This document shows, piece after piece, positions 57,581 through 64,000 of a stretch of DNA of 64,000 bases; the first letter of the stretch is position 1; every line of letters starts with the position of its first letter. The notes beneath the pieces are model-generated. The model saw only the letters and a program-made list of their open reading frames with translations. It did no database searches and had not been told where the DNA came from. Both the position numbers and the translations under genes were made by a program. This DNA is from Vibrio tasmaniensis (GTDB taxonomy: Bacteria; Pseudomonadota; Gammaproteobacteria; Enterobacterales; Vibrionaceae), in NCBI RefSeq assembly GCF_024347635.1, contig NZ_AP025510.1, positions 3,038,001 to 3,102,000 on the forward strand, written 5' to 3'.

Positions 57581-58069
57581 CTAGATCATCTGAATATTGA
57601 TTTGGTTGTTGAGCGGTTTAACCTTCTCCTGCAACCTTTTCAAATCTTCGATGACCGCATCATTCAAGCGAGTCTCCGCCTTATGGCGTGTGAGATTCTG
57701 CTGCATGCGCTCTTTCTTGGTCAGTTCCTGCCTTGCATCTCCGCGAGCCATATCTTTTACGATATGGTACAGCTCAGAAAGAGCAGGATACTCAGAATCA
57801 AAATCGACACGCTCATCACCCTGAACATTATCCATAATGATACACACTCGGATACTGATCTCAGGTAAATCACACTGGCCTTGAATACCCGCTAAGCACA
57901 AAGTATTTACGTTTTCGTAAATCGTCGCGTTACGTTTTTCAATGGCAAGTGTTTGATGCTGCTTTTGCAACTCCGTCTGCTTCTTCACTTGAAGTAGAAG
58001 GTAACCTGCGTAAGAGCCCAAGCCGAGAATGATAATTCCACCAGCAATTGCTAATAAGGTTACGTTCAT
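57581..58069 (-). CDS. DUF2489 membrane protein
   Basis: 162-residue protein of the DUF2489 family: one N-terminal membrane segment (LLAIAGGIIILGLGSYAGYLLL) and a charged helical cytoplasmic part. Function unknown. It starts seven bases after the yihI stop codon with AAAGG upstream, so it is cotranscribed with yihI. The pairing yihI-DUF2489 next to hemN is conserved in gammaproteobacteria. Confidence 0.88.
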   Translation of the reverse strand: MNVTLLAIAGGIIILGLGSYAGYLLLQVKKQTELQKQHQTLAIEKRNATIYENVNTLCLAGIQGQCDLPEISIRVCIIMDNVQGDERVDFDSEYPALSELYHIVKDMARGDARQELTKKERMQQNLTRHKAETRLNDAVIEDLKRLQEKVKPLNNQINIQMI

Positions 58070-58075
58070 TGGCTA

Positions 58076-58633
58076 TTAACCTTTAAAGCTGTCTAAATCG
58101 AAATCTTCGAATTGAGATAGCAAGTCTTCGTCAGAGCTCGCTTTCTTCTTAGAGGCAACCGGTGCTTCTTCGAAGATCTCTTCTTCATCGTCTTCTGGCT
58201 CTAGTAGACCTAAGCGGCCCATTAGGTGTTCTATACGATCAAGTTTCTCATCAACAAACTTCTGTAGACCTGCACCTAGGTTTTCACCATTTTCGATACG
58301 ATCTAGCAGTGTGTTCAGTTGAGCATCATTCTCAAGCATCTCTAACTCTTGCTCGTTAGATAGCTTGCGCTCTTGTTTCGTCGGCTTCTTCGCTGGTTCA
58401 ACAATCAGCGGGATTTTTTTCTTGCTGCCTAAACGAGGGTCGCGAGCTAGTGCAGCTTTACGCTGTTTTGCTTCGCTACCATCTGAGTGACGGCTGCCAG
58501 ACTTAAGGCCTTTACGCTTTTTAACACGCTTACGTTCACGACCTTCAACATCAGATTCACTACGGTTACGAGTAACCATAGGTTCCGGAGCGCCAAGTGC
58601 TCCCGGCTTTCTTGATTTCTTACTACGACCCAT
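58076..58633 (-). CDS. yihI: Der GTPase-activating protein YihI
   Basis: Stimulates the GTPase Der (EngA) and so modulates late 50S assembly. The 185-residue product starts MGRSKKSRKPGALG, has a long basic region (GRERKRVKKRKGLKSG), the conserved EQELEMLENDAQLNTLLDR segment near residue 95 and an acidic C-terminus. The ATG overlaps the stop of the upstream methyltransferase gene (TAATG). Confidence 0.94.
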   Translation of the reverse strand: MGRSKKSRKPGALGAPEPMVTRNRSESDVEGRERKRVKKRKGLKSGSRHSDGSEAKQRKAALARDPRLGSKKKIPLIVEPAKKPTKQERKLSNEQELEMLENDAQLNTLLDRIENGENLGAGLQKFVDEKLDRIEHLMGRLGLLEPEDDEEEIFEEAPVASKKKASSDEDLLSQFEDFDLDSFKG

Positions 58634-59271
58634 TACTGCACTTTCCTCAGTAAAATTACATCATTTCCAAAAAATTCTAGTTCGAGCTTATCCCGCTCTG
58701 CCAAAAACTGGAATGTTTGACGACTAAAGAAGACGACATGTGTCGGGTCATTCTTGTAGTGCCAACCAGCAAACGCGTCTACGTCTATTACTAGCTTAGT
58801 CATAAGACCAATCCAGCCCTTGGGTTTAACTAAATTCAACCATTGCTGCCACACTTTGTCTGGGTGATAAAGATGCTCTATCACCTCCGTGGCAGTCATA
58901 AAGTCATACGTTTTTTCCAACACAGAAGCTTCTGGGTGGTAATAGATATCGTACAACTCCATGGTGTGTCCGGCTTCTTCTAACATAATAGATAGCGTAG
59001 GGCCTGGGCCACAACCAAAATCCAACCCGTGTGAGTTAGATGAAATTTTGTCTGTTAGTGGATCCGCGATGCGAGATAGAAAACGGCGATAACCTGCATC
59101 ACTAGGATCGTTCTCATGGAGATCATAGTGTGCTTTCTCTTCTTTTGCTTCTAACCTTTGTTCAGGTTTAACAAATACCAGTTCACATTGCTGACATTGC
59201 AGATAGGCTCTGCGTTTGTCTTCAAAATAGTGATTCACGCCTTGGTGATGGCATAAGGGACAAGTATACAT
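58633..59271 (-). CDS. Class I SAM-dependent methyltransferase with zinc ribbon
   Basis: 212-residue protein. The N-terminus has paired cysteines CPLC and CQQC, likely zinc binding, followed by a Rossmann methyltransferase domain with motif I GLDFGCGPGPT near residue 82 and motif DFMTATEVIEHL near residue 123. Substrate unknown. It is cotranscribed and translationally coupled with yihI, which might hint at a role in ribosome or RNA metabolism, but this is a guess. Confidence 0.88.
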   Translation of the reverse strand: MYTCPLCHHQGVNHYFEDKRRAYLQCQQCELVFVKPEQRLEAKEEKAHYDLHENDPSDAGYRRFLSRIADPLTDKISSNSHGLDFGCGPGPTLSIMLEEAGHTMELYDIYYHPEASVLEKTYDFMTATEVIEHLYHPDKVWQQWLNLVKPKGWIGLMTKLVIDVDAFAGWHYKNDPTHVVFFSRQTFQFLAERDKLELEFFGNDVILLRKVQ

Positions 59272-59353
59272 AGCACATCCTTAAACAGGGATGCGAAACA
59301 TACCAGAAACTGAGTTTATAGTGGAGAGGTATTGGGTGTTTTTTCATCAAATC

Positions 59354-59386
59354 AATAAAAAAAGCGATAGGAAAACCTATCGCTCT
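59354..59386 (-). terminator. Terminator of the csrC-like RNA
   Basis: AGCGATAGG with CCTATCGCT, loop TTTT, followed by TTTTTTTATT on the minus strand. Confidence 0.95.
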
Positions 59387-59612
59387 CTAAATCTGCCTAT
59401 ATCGGCCAAAATTTGCATACTCAACTTGGTACACAAATCTCCATTTGTTATTGGTGCTTTCCATGCCAAATTTGTTTGTTGTTCATCGTCCTGATGAGTT
59501 TTGGCTATCCTTTTCTAACACCTTGTTACTGGGCTGTCCTAGCCTGATCCGTTTCTGTCTATACCGTTAGACTAGATGACCATCCGTATCTAAGTCAGCT
59601 CCTAGCTGTTGG
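59356..59612 (-). ncRNA. csrC: CsrC-like CsrA-sequestering RNA
   Basis: The minus strand has eight GGA motifs between 59440 and 59603, four of them in clear hairpin loops: CAGCT-AGG-AGCTG, GGCT-AGGAC-AGCC, CATC-AGGAC-GATG and ACAAAT-GGAG-ATTTGT. It ends in a strong terminator (AGCGATAGG stem, T7 tail, 59356-59386). It lies between yihI and engB, the same place as csrC in E. coli. The 5' end is set by a TAAAGT -10-like box near 59618-59623 and is approximate. No coding potential was seen. Confidence 0.85.
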
Positions 59613-59646
59613 CGGCTACTTTACCTTTTTACAAAAAGACTACAAG

Positions 59647-59662
59647 AGTGCGAGCTCACACT
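59647..59662. promoter_or_regulatory. Palindrome upstream of the csrC-like RNA
   Basis: AGTGTGAGCTCGCACT is a near-perfect inverted repeat about 35-50 bases upstream of the estimated RNA start. It shares TGTGAG and CTCGCA with the VarA-type box at csrB but without the four-base spacer, so a different regulator or a changed site is possible. Confidence 0.5.
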
Positions 59663-59729
59663 TTTGTACACAATTCGAACACACATTGATAAATTTGACA
59701 TTAACACAAAACGCATAAATGAAATCAAT

Positions 59730-59768
59730 ACAAAAGAAAACGCCCCAACCATTACTGATCGGGGCGTC
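59730..59768 (-). terminator. Terminator of the cytochrome c4 gene
   Basis: CGCCCC with GGGGCG around a loop of about 14 bases, followed on the minus strand by TTTTCTTTTG, roughly 60 bases after the stop codon. Confidence 0.9.
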
Positions 59769-59828
59769 TCTTCAATCTCGCTCGAACGTACATTTCATTG
59801 CCCTGGCTAAGAGCAAGAAACCGACATA

Positions 59829-60446
59829 TTAGTGTAAACCACCAACGTACTTCGATAAGGTATCAATATCTGCGTCTGTTAACTTTTTAGCTACATCACG
59901 CATCATCGCATTCATGTCGTTATTACGGTTACCATCGCGGAATTTCTCAAGTTGAGCCTTGATGTAATCTGCGTGCTGACCTGAAATCTTAGGGAAACCA
60001 GAAAGTTCGGTACCATTACCACGAGGGCCGTGACAAGCAATACAAGCCGTTACGCCGCGTTCTGCGTTACCCGCTGTGTAAAGAACCTTACCTTCATCTA
60101 CTACATTTTCAGGAGTAGAGTTACTAGAGATAGGGAGAGATGCGTAGTATGCCGCTAGGTCAGCCATATCTTCTTCAGATAAAGGCATCGCCATTGCACC
60201 CATTACAGGCTCGTAACGACCTTGCTTACCACCACTCGTCATACCTAGCTTAAGCTCTTTTAACTGCTTCTCTAGGTATTTCTCGTGTTGACCAGCCAGC
60301 TTAGGGTACTGAGTGATCAGACTGTTGCCGTCAGCACCGTGGCAGGCAACACATGTTTGTGATTTGGCTTTACCAGCTTCAATACTACCTTGAGCCCATA
60401 CTGAGCAGCTGGCTAAAAGACTCAAAATTAGCGCTAATTTCTTCAT
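59829..60446 (-). CDS. Cytochrome c4, diheme
   Basis: Periplasmic diheme electron carrier that feeds terminal oxidases. The 205-residue product has a signal peptide ([17 protein letters not shown]) and two heme c motifs, CVACH near residue 32 and CIACH near residue 136, each with a distal methionine in its half ([16 protein letters not shown]). The length and duplicated structure are those of cytochrome c4. It is divergent from engB. Confidence 0.95.
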   Translation of the reverse strand: MKKLALILSLLASCSVWAQGSIEAGKAKSQTCVACHGADGNSLITQYPKLAGQHEKYLEKQLKELKLGMTSGGKQGRYEPVMGAMAMPLSEEDMADLAAYYASLPISSNSTPENVVDEGKVLYTAGNAERGVTACIACHGPRGNGTELSGFPKISGQHADYIKAQLEKFRDGNRNNDMNAMMRDVAKKLTDADIDTLSKYVGGLH

Positions 60447-60594
60447 GACATTCCATTATAATTATCAAGCTTCCAGTACCACTCTATGTTGCCACTCATG
60501 GTACAATAGGCGACCTTATGCCGAGCACGGTTATTTTACACAAATTCACAAAAAAGTAATCAATCGACTACACAAAGTCGAGATGGAGTTAACA

Positions 60595-61254
60595 GTGAGC
60601 GTAAAAATTCATTATCAAAACACGCATTTCATTACCAGTGCACCTGATATTCGTCACTTACCAGAAGACGAAGGGATCGAAATTGCGTTTGCAGGACGCT
60701 CCAATGCTGGTAAATCTAGCGCACTAAACCGCGTTACAAACCAAAAAAGCTTGGCGAAAACCAGTAAAACACCCGGTCGAACTCAGCTAATTAACCTATT
60801 TAAGGTTACCGACGGCTGTCATATCGTCGATTTACCTGGATATGGCTTTGCTCAAGTACCGCTTGAGATGAAGAAAAAATGGCAGAAGTCGCTAGGCGAA
60901 TACCTACAACGACGTGAAAGCCTAAAAGGTTTAGTGGTATTGATGGATATCCGTCACCCAATGAAAGACCTTGACCAACAAATGATCTACTGGGCTATCG
61001 ATAGCCGTATCCCGGTACAAGTTTTGTTAACAAAAGCAGACAAACTGAAAAGTGGCGCGCGTAAAGCACAGCTACTAAAAATTCGTAATGATGCGAAATC
61101 TTTCGGTGGTGATGTTGCCGTTGATGTCTTCTCTTCAATGAAGGGCATCGGTGTTGATCAACTGCGTGCCAAGATGGACGAGTGGTTTGCACCTGTGTTT
61201 GCTGATCAGATCATTGATGAGCTAGCAGACGAAGAGCAAAACGACTCAGAGTAG
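60595..61254 (+). CDS. engB: Ribosome biogenesis GTPase EngB/YsxC
   Basis: Essential GTPase for 50S subunit assembly. The 219-residue product has G1 GRSNAGKSS near residue 33, G2 TPGRTQ, G3 DLPGYG and G4 TKADK. The GTG at 60595 ([10 protein letters not shown]) is preferred because GGAG lies six bases upstream and the V. cholerae protein starts the same way; longer in-frame starts (60445, 60583) run into the cytochrome promoter region. Confidence 0.96.
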   Translation: MSVKIHYQNTHFITSAPDIRHLPEDEGIEIAFAGRSNAGKSSALNRVTNQKSLAKTSKTPGRTQLINLFKVTDGCHIVDLPGYGFAQVPLEMKKKWQKSLGEYLQRRESLKGLVVLMDIRHPMKDLDQQMIYWAIDSRIPVQVLLTKADKLKSGARKAQLLKIRNDAKSFGGDVAVDVFSSMKGIGVDQLRAKMDEWFAPVFADQIIDELADEEQNDSE

Positions 61255-61322
61255 TTCTTCTATATAGAGCTTTATCTATAATTAGAGGTTAAAGCACTCA
61301 CAACACGTGGTTTAGCCTTATT

Positions 61323-61357
61323 AATACCCTGCCTTTTATAGATGGGGTATTTTTTTG
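61323..61357 (+). terminator. Terminator of engB
   Basis: AATACCC with GGGTATT and an internal loop, followed by TTTTTTG, about 70 bases after the engB stop codon. Confidence 0.85.
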
Positions 61358-61484
61358 CCCAAAAATTAGTGAGTTAAGCCTAAGTTTTTAGTGTTAAAGA
61401 TCGGATTTACCCACTAAAGCCACTAGAAGTGAACCATACTAAAAGACACATCTAAATAAACAGAACAATGAGAAAGGAATACTC

Positions 61485-62084
61485 ATGTGGAAAACACCGT
61501 TGGCCATAATTGCACTCATGCTGGTCTCATTGACAGGGTTCGCCTCTGAAGCAGAACAAGAACAAGCCCCATTAATCAATGTCGATATGACCTTAGACCT
61601 AGAAGGCATGGAAAAGTACGCCCAAGAAGCGAGTGAGTCTCTTGAGGTGATATCGCAATCTTTGCAGGCGATCGTCAACAACCCCAACCTCAGCGACGAC
61701 CAACAACAAGCCCTAAATCAAACCGTTGAAAGCATCAATCAGCTTGCGAGCTCTACCAAGACATCACTCAATCAACTCCCACAAGCCTTAGACCAATCTC
61801 GACTCGCCTTTAAAAAGACCAGTCAAATGCTGTTGGATGATATTCAGACCAAGATCATCATTGCGTTAGCAGCCGTTATCGCTGTCATTGTTATCGCTTT
61901 GACTGCTATCTACCTAGTTATCCTAAAACCCATGCAGCAAACCTTAGTGAAAGCGACCAACAATATCTCTTCTATGGCGCAATCTATCCAGATCACCGCC
62001 GAAGCTCTGAAATACAGCACCGAGAAACAACAAGAAATCATGGATTACATTGAGCATTCACCCACTCAATATACTGATAAGTAA
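61485..62084 (+). CDS. Unknown membrane protein with methyl-accepting-like coiled coil
   Basis: 199-residue protein I do not recognise. It has a signal peptide (IALMLVSLTGFASEAEQ), a helical, Gln/Ser-rich periplasmic part (about residues 40-120) with heptad character, one membrane segment (IIIALAAVIAVIVIALTAIYLVIL near 124-147) and a cytoplasmic tail (MQQTLVKATNNISSMAQSIQITAEAL) that resembles short coiled-coil linkers. AAAGGAA precedes the ATG. It stands alone between engB and Spot 42. Confidence 0.75.
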   Translation: MWKTPLAIIALMLVSLTGFASEAEQEQAPLINVDMTLDLEGMEKYAQEASESLEVISQSLQAIVNNPNLSDDQQQALNQTVESINQLASSTKTSLNQLPQALDQSRLAFKKTSQMLLDDIQTKIIIALAAVIAVIVIALTAIYLVILKPMQQTLVKATNNISSMAQSIQITAEALKYSTEKQQEIMDYIEHSPTQYTDK

Positions 62085-62310
62085 GACGTAAGTGATCAAT
62101 GCATTATGAGTTACTTGTAAAATAAAAGTTATTTTCAAGAATAAAACAATCAACTTAGAGGCGAATTTAAATTACCAAATGCTGATCGAATTCCAGATCT
62201 AAGGTAATCAGGTGTTTATCGCGGAGTTTGGATAAGTGTAACAAAAGGCACTAAAAATGGGAGATTTACGGGGGTAATAGTAGGTTGGACATATTTTTCT
62301 TTGGCACAAG
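62085..62310. other. Gene-free spacer before Spot 42
   Basis: AT-rich 226-base interval between the unknown membrane protein and the spf terminator; no ORF, hairpin or repeat was recognised. Confidence 0.4.
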
Positions 62311-62415
62311 AAAAAACGCCCCAGTCAAATACTGACTGGGGCGGCTGAATCAGCCTAATCCAATAACGTGAAACAAAAGGTCTGAAAGATAGAACATCTT
62401 ACCTCTGTACCCTAC
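62311..62415 (-). ncRNA. spf: Spot 42 regulatory RNA
   Basis: The minus strand begins GTAGGGTACAGAGGTAAGAT and ends with the terminator GCCCCAGTCA-GTATT-TGACTGGGGC plus T6, both typical of Spot 42. The length, about 105 bases, and the position next to polA agree with E. coli and known Vibrio spf. Spot 42 base-pairs, with Hfq, to mRNAs of carbon metabolism and is repressed by cAMP-CRP in E. coli. No clear CRP site was assigned here. Confidence 0.96.
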
Positions 62416-62527
62416 AAGATTTAATGTACAACAATTGCTCAGAAATGAAAACCGTTTTTGTAGTTTTTTTTCATGAATGTTTTATTAAAACACCCAAGCT
62501 CTTCTTGTAGCTCAACTTTATTCGAGA

Positions 62528-62562
62528 CAAAAAAAAGCCAGTGTTTGTGCACTGGCTCATAC
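62528..62562 (-). terminator. Terminator of polA
   Basis: AGCCAGTG with CACTGGCT, loop CACAAA-like, followed on the minus strand by TTTTTTTTG, about 30 bases after the polA stop codon. It separates polA from spf. Confidence 0.94.
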
Positions 62563-62590
62563 TAATTTACTCAATAAGGTCAAAAACTGA

Positions 62591-64000
62591 TTAGTGGGCT
62601 TGATCCCAGTTGTCACCGTGGCCAGCTTCCGCGACCAGCGGTACTTCAAGCTCTGCAGCGGATTCCATCAATTGTTGTACTTTACTTTCAATTTCGGCTA
62701 AAGCTGACTCTTCCACTTCGAAGACCAATTCATCGTGTACTTGCATAAGCAGTTTCACACGACCATCACCTTCCGCTTGAATCCATTCATCCACTAGCAG
62801 CATCGCTTTCTTAATAATGTCAGCAGCTGTCCCTTGCATTGGTGCGTTGATCGCCGCACGTTCAGCCGCTTTACGACGCATGCCATTACGAGATTGAATT
62901 TCAGGAAGATGCAATCGACGACCGTAAATGGTTTCAACAAAGCCTTGCTCTGAAGCCGCACTACGTGTGTCTTCCATATACTGCATCACGCCAGGGTAAC
63001 GTTCGAAGTAAGTATCCATGTAGTGTTGTGCTTCGCCACGAGGAATACCCAATTGCTTAGCCAAGCCAAAGGCACTCATGCCGTAGATAAGACCGAAGTT
63101 AACGGCTTTAGCACGACGACGCTGTTCAGTGGTAACTTGATCAATAGCCACGCCGATAATCTCAGCAGCCGTTGCCGCGTGGATATCTTTGCCTTGTTGG
63201 AATGCTTCCAGCAGCGCTTTATCACCCGAAAGGTGCGCCATGATACGCAATTCAATTTGAGAGTAATCGACTGCTAGAATCTTCCAACCATGTTGTGCAA
63301 CGAATGCTTGGCGAATACGACGACCTTCTTCATTACGAATTGGGATGTTCTGGAGGTTTGGATCAGTAGAAGACAAACGACCGGTTGCCGTTACCGCTTG
63401 GTGGTAAGAAGTATGAACGCGACCCGTTTCAGCGTTGATCATCTTCGGCAGTTTATCGGTGTAAGTCGACTTCAGCTTAGCAAGACCACGATACTCAATG
63501 ATCAGCTTAGGCAACGGGTAATCAAGCGCCAGCTCTTGCAACACTTCCTCGTTAGTTGAAGGCGCACCTGATGGCGTTTTCTTGATAACTGGCAGACCCA
63601 TTTTCTCAAACAGGATCGCTTGCAGTTGTTTTGGCGATTTCATGTTGAACTCTTGCTCTGCAATCTCGTAAGCTTTCTGCTCTAGCTCATCCAGACGAAC
63701 CGCAATCTCTTGCGATTGAGCGCCTAGCAACATGTCATCAATGAATACACCAGTGCGTTCAATGCGAGACATAACAGGGATCAGCGGTACTTCGATTTCT
63801 TCATAGATGGTTTTAAGCTTTTCATCTTGCTCAATATTTTCCATCAGGCGGTTATGCAGACGTAGTGTCACGTCAGCATCTTCTGCGGCGTACGGAGAGG
63901 CTTCACCTAGCTCAATCTGGTTGAAAGTAAGCTGTTTCTTACCTTTACCTGCGATTTGCTCAAATGAGATGCAGCTATGCTGTAGGAAGCGTAGCGCTAG
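62591..64000 (-). CDS. polA: DNA polymerase I, C-terminal part (truncated by window edge)
   Basis: The frame is open to the right edge of the window, so only the last 469 residues are seen: the end of the 3'-5' exonuclease-like domain and the whole polymerase domain. Motif A is [10 protein letters not shown], motif [15 protein letters not shown], motif [11 protein letters not shown]; the C-terminus GDNWDQAH matches E. coli (GENWDQAH). An apparent start at 63871 is an internal GTG, not the gene start. The 5' nuclease domain lies outside. Confidence 0.98.
   Translation of the reverse strand, partial: LALRFLQHSCISFEQIAGKGKKQLTFNQIELGEASPYAAEDADVTLRLHNRLMENIEQDEKLKTIYEEIEVPLIPVMSRIERTGVFIDDMLLGAQSQEIAVRLDELEQKAYEIAEQEFNMKSPKQLQAILFEKMGLPVIKKTPSGAPSTNEEVLQELALDYPLPKLIIEYRGLAKLKSTYTDKLPKMINAETGRVHTSYHQAVTATGRLSSTDPNLQNIPIRNEEGRRIRQAFVAQHGWKILAVDYSQIELRIMAHLSGDKALLEAFQQGKDIHAATAAEIIGVAIDQVTTEQRRRAKAVNFGLIYGMSAFGLAKQLGIPRGEAQHYMDTYFERYPGVMQYMEDTRSAASEQGFVETIYGRRLHLPEIQSRNGMRRKAAERAAINAPMQGTAADIIKKAMLLVDEWIQAEGDGRVKLLMQVHDELVFEVEESALAEIESKVQQLMESAAELEVPLVAEAGHGDNWDQAH

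Noticed and set aside
60445-60594. N-terminal extension of engB by 50 codons
   Set aside because: It covers the intergenic promoter region opposite the cytochrome c4 start, and the family N-terminus is reached only at 60595.
63871-64000. Start of polA at 63871
   Set aside because: The codon is an internal GTG; the frame stays open to the window edge and upstream residues match the family.

Overview
The window is a 64 kb piece of a gammaproteobacterial main chromosome, almost certainly a Vibrio and probably close to the Splendidus clade. The evidence is protein-level similarity to V. cholerae gene products throughout, the blocks rph-yicC, gmk-rpoZ-spoT-recG, nfuA-nudE-cysQ, epsC to epsN, glnA-glnL-glnG and hemN-yihI-(csrC)-engB-spf-polA, and a Vibrio-type intergenic palindrome. 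No tRNA, rRNA, prophage, integron or CRISPR array is visible. Species assignment is inference; no database search was possible.

Layout. 1-3.3 kb: RNase PH and YicC, divergent, with a 17-bp tandem repeat array between them; an ISL3-family insertion sequence sits in the U-tract of the yicC terminator. 3.4-6.2 kb: a cold-shock protein, PsiE and an AzgA-type purine permease headed by a guanine-class riboswitch, all on the minus strand. 6.5-12 kb: gmk, rpoZ, spoT, recG. 12-13.5 kb: an IS4-family element with a 9-bp target duplication that split the loop of the recG terminator. 13.6-19.5 kb: envZ/ompR (minus), greB and tex (plus), with a CsrB regulatory RNA on the minus strand between greB and tex. 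19.5-24.4 kb: a 128-bp palindromic element, an unknown protein, bioH, comF, nfuA, nudE, cysQ. 24.5-36.1 kb: the complete type II secretion operon epsCDEFGHIJKLMN on the minus strand. 36.4-45.5 kb: hslR-hslO, pckA, an AsmA-like protein, the brkB-dtd-yiiD operon, and a DUF2959 lipoprotein with a small P-loop ATPase. 45.7-53 kb: typA, then the nitrogen regulon glnA, a DUF4124 protein, glnL, glnG, with sigma-54 and NtrC sites. 53-64 kb: a GGDEF-EAL protein, hemN, DUF2489-yihI-methyltransferase, a CsrC-like RNA, cytochrome c4, engB, an unknown membrane protein, Spot 42 RNA and the 3' half of polA.

How it fits together. Several global regulators sit here: stringent response (spoT, rpoZ, gmk), osmotic response (envZ/ompR), nitrogen (glnALG), carbon (Spot 42, pckA) and the Csr system (two sponge RNAs that titrate CsrA). 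The most notable non-coding content is the two Csr RNAs, the VarA/UvrY box upstream of csrB, Spot 42, the guanine riboswitch with a readable switching architecture, and several internal or embedded terminators. Both insertion sequences landed in intrinsic terminators. I found no convincing new multi-gene system; the novelty is in small regulatory and repeat features.
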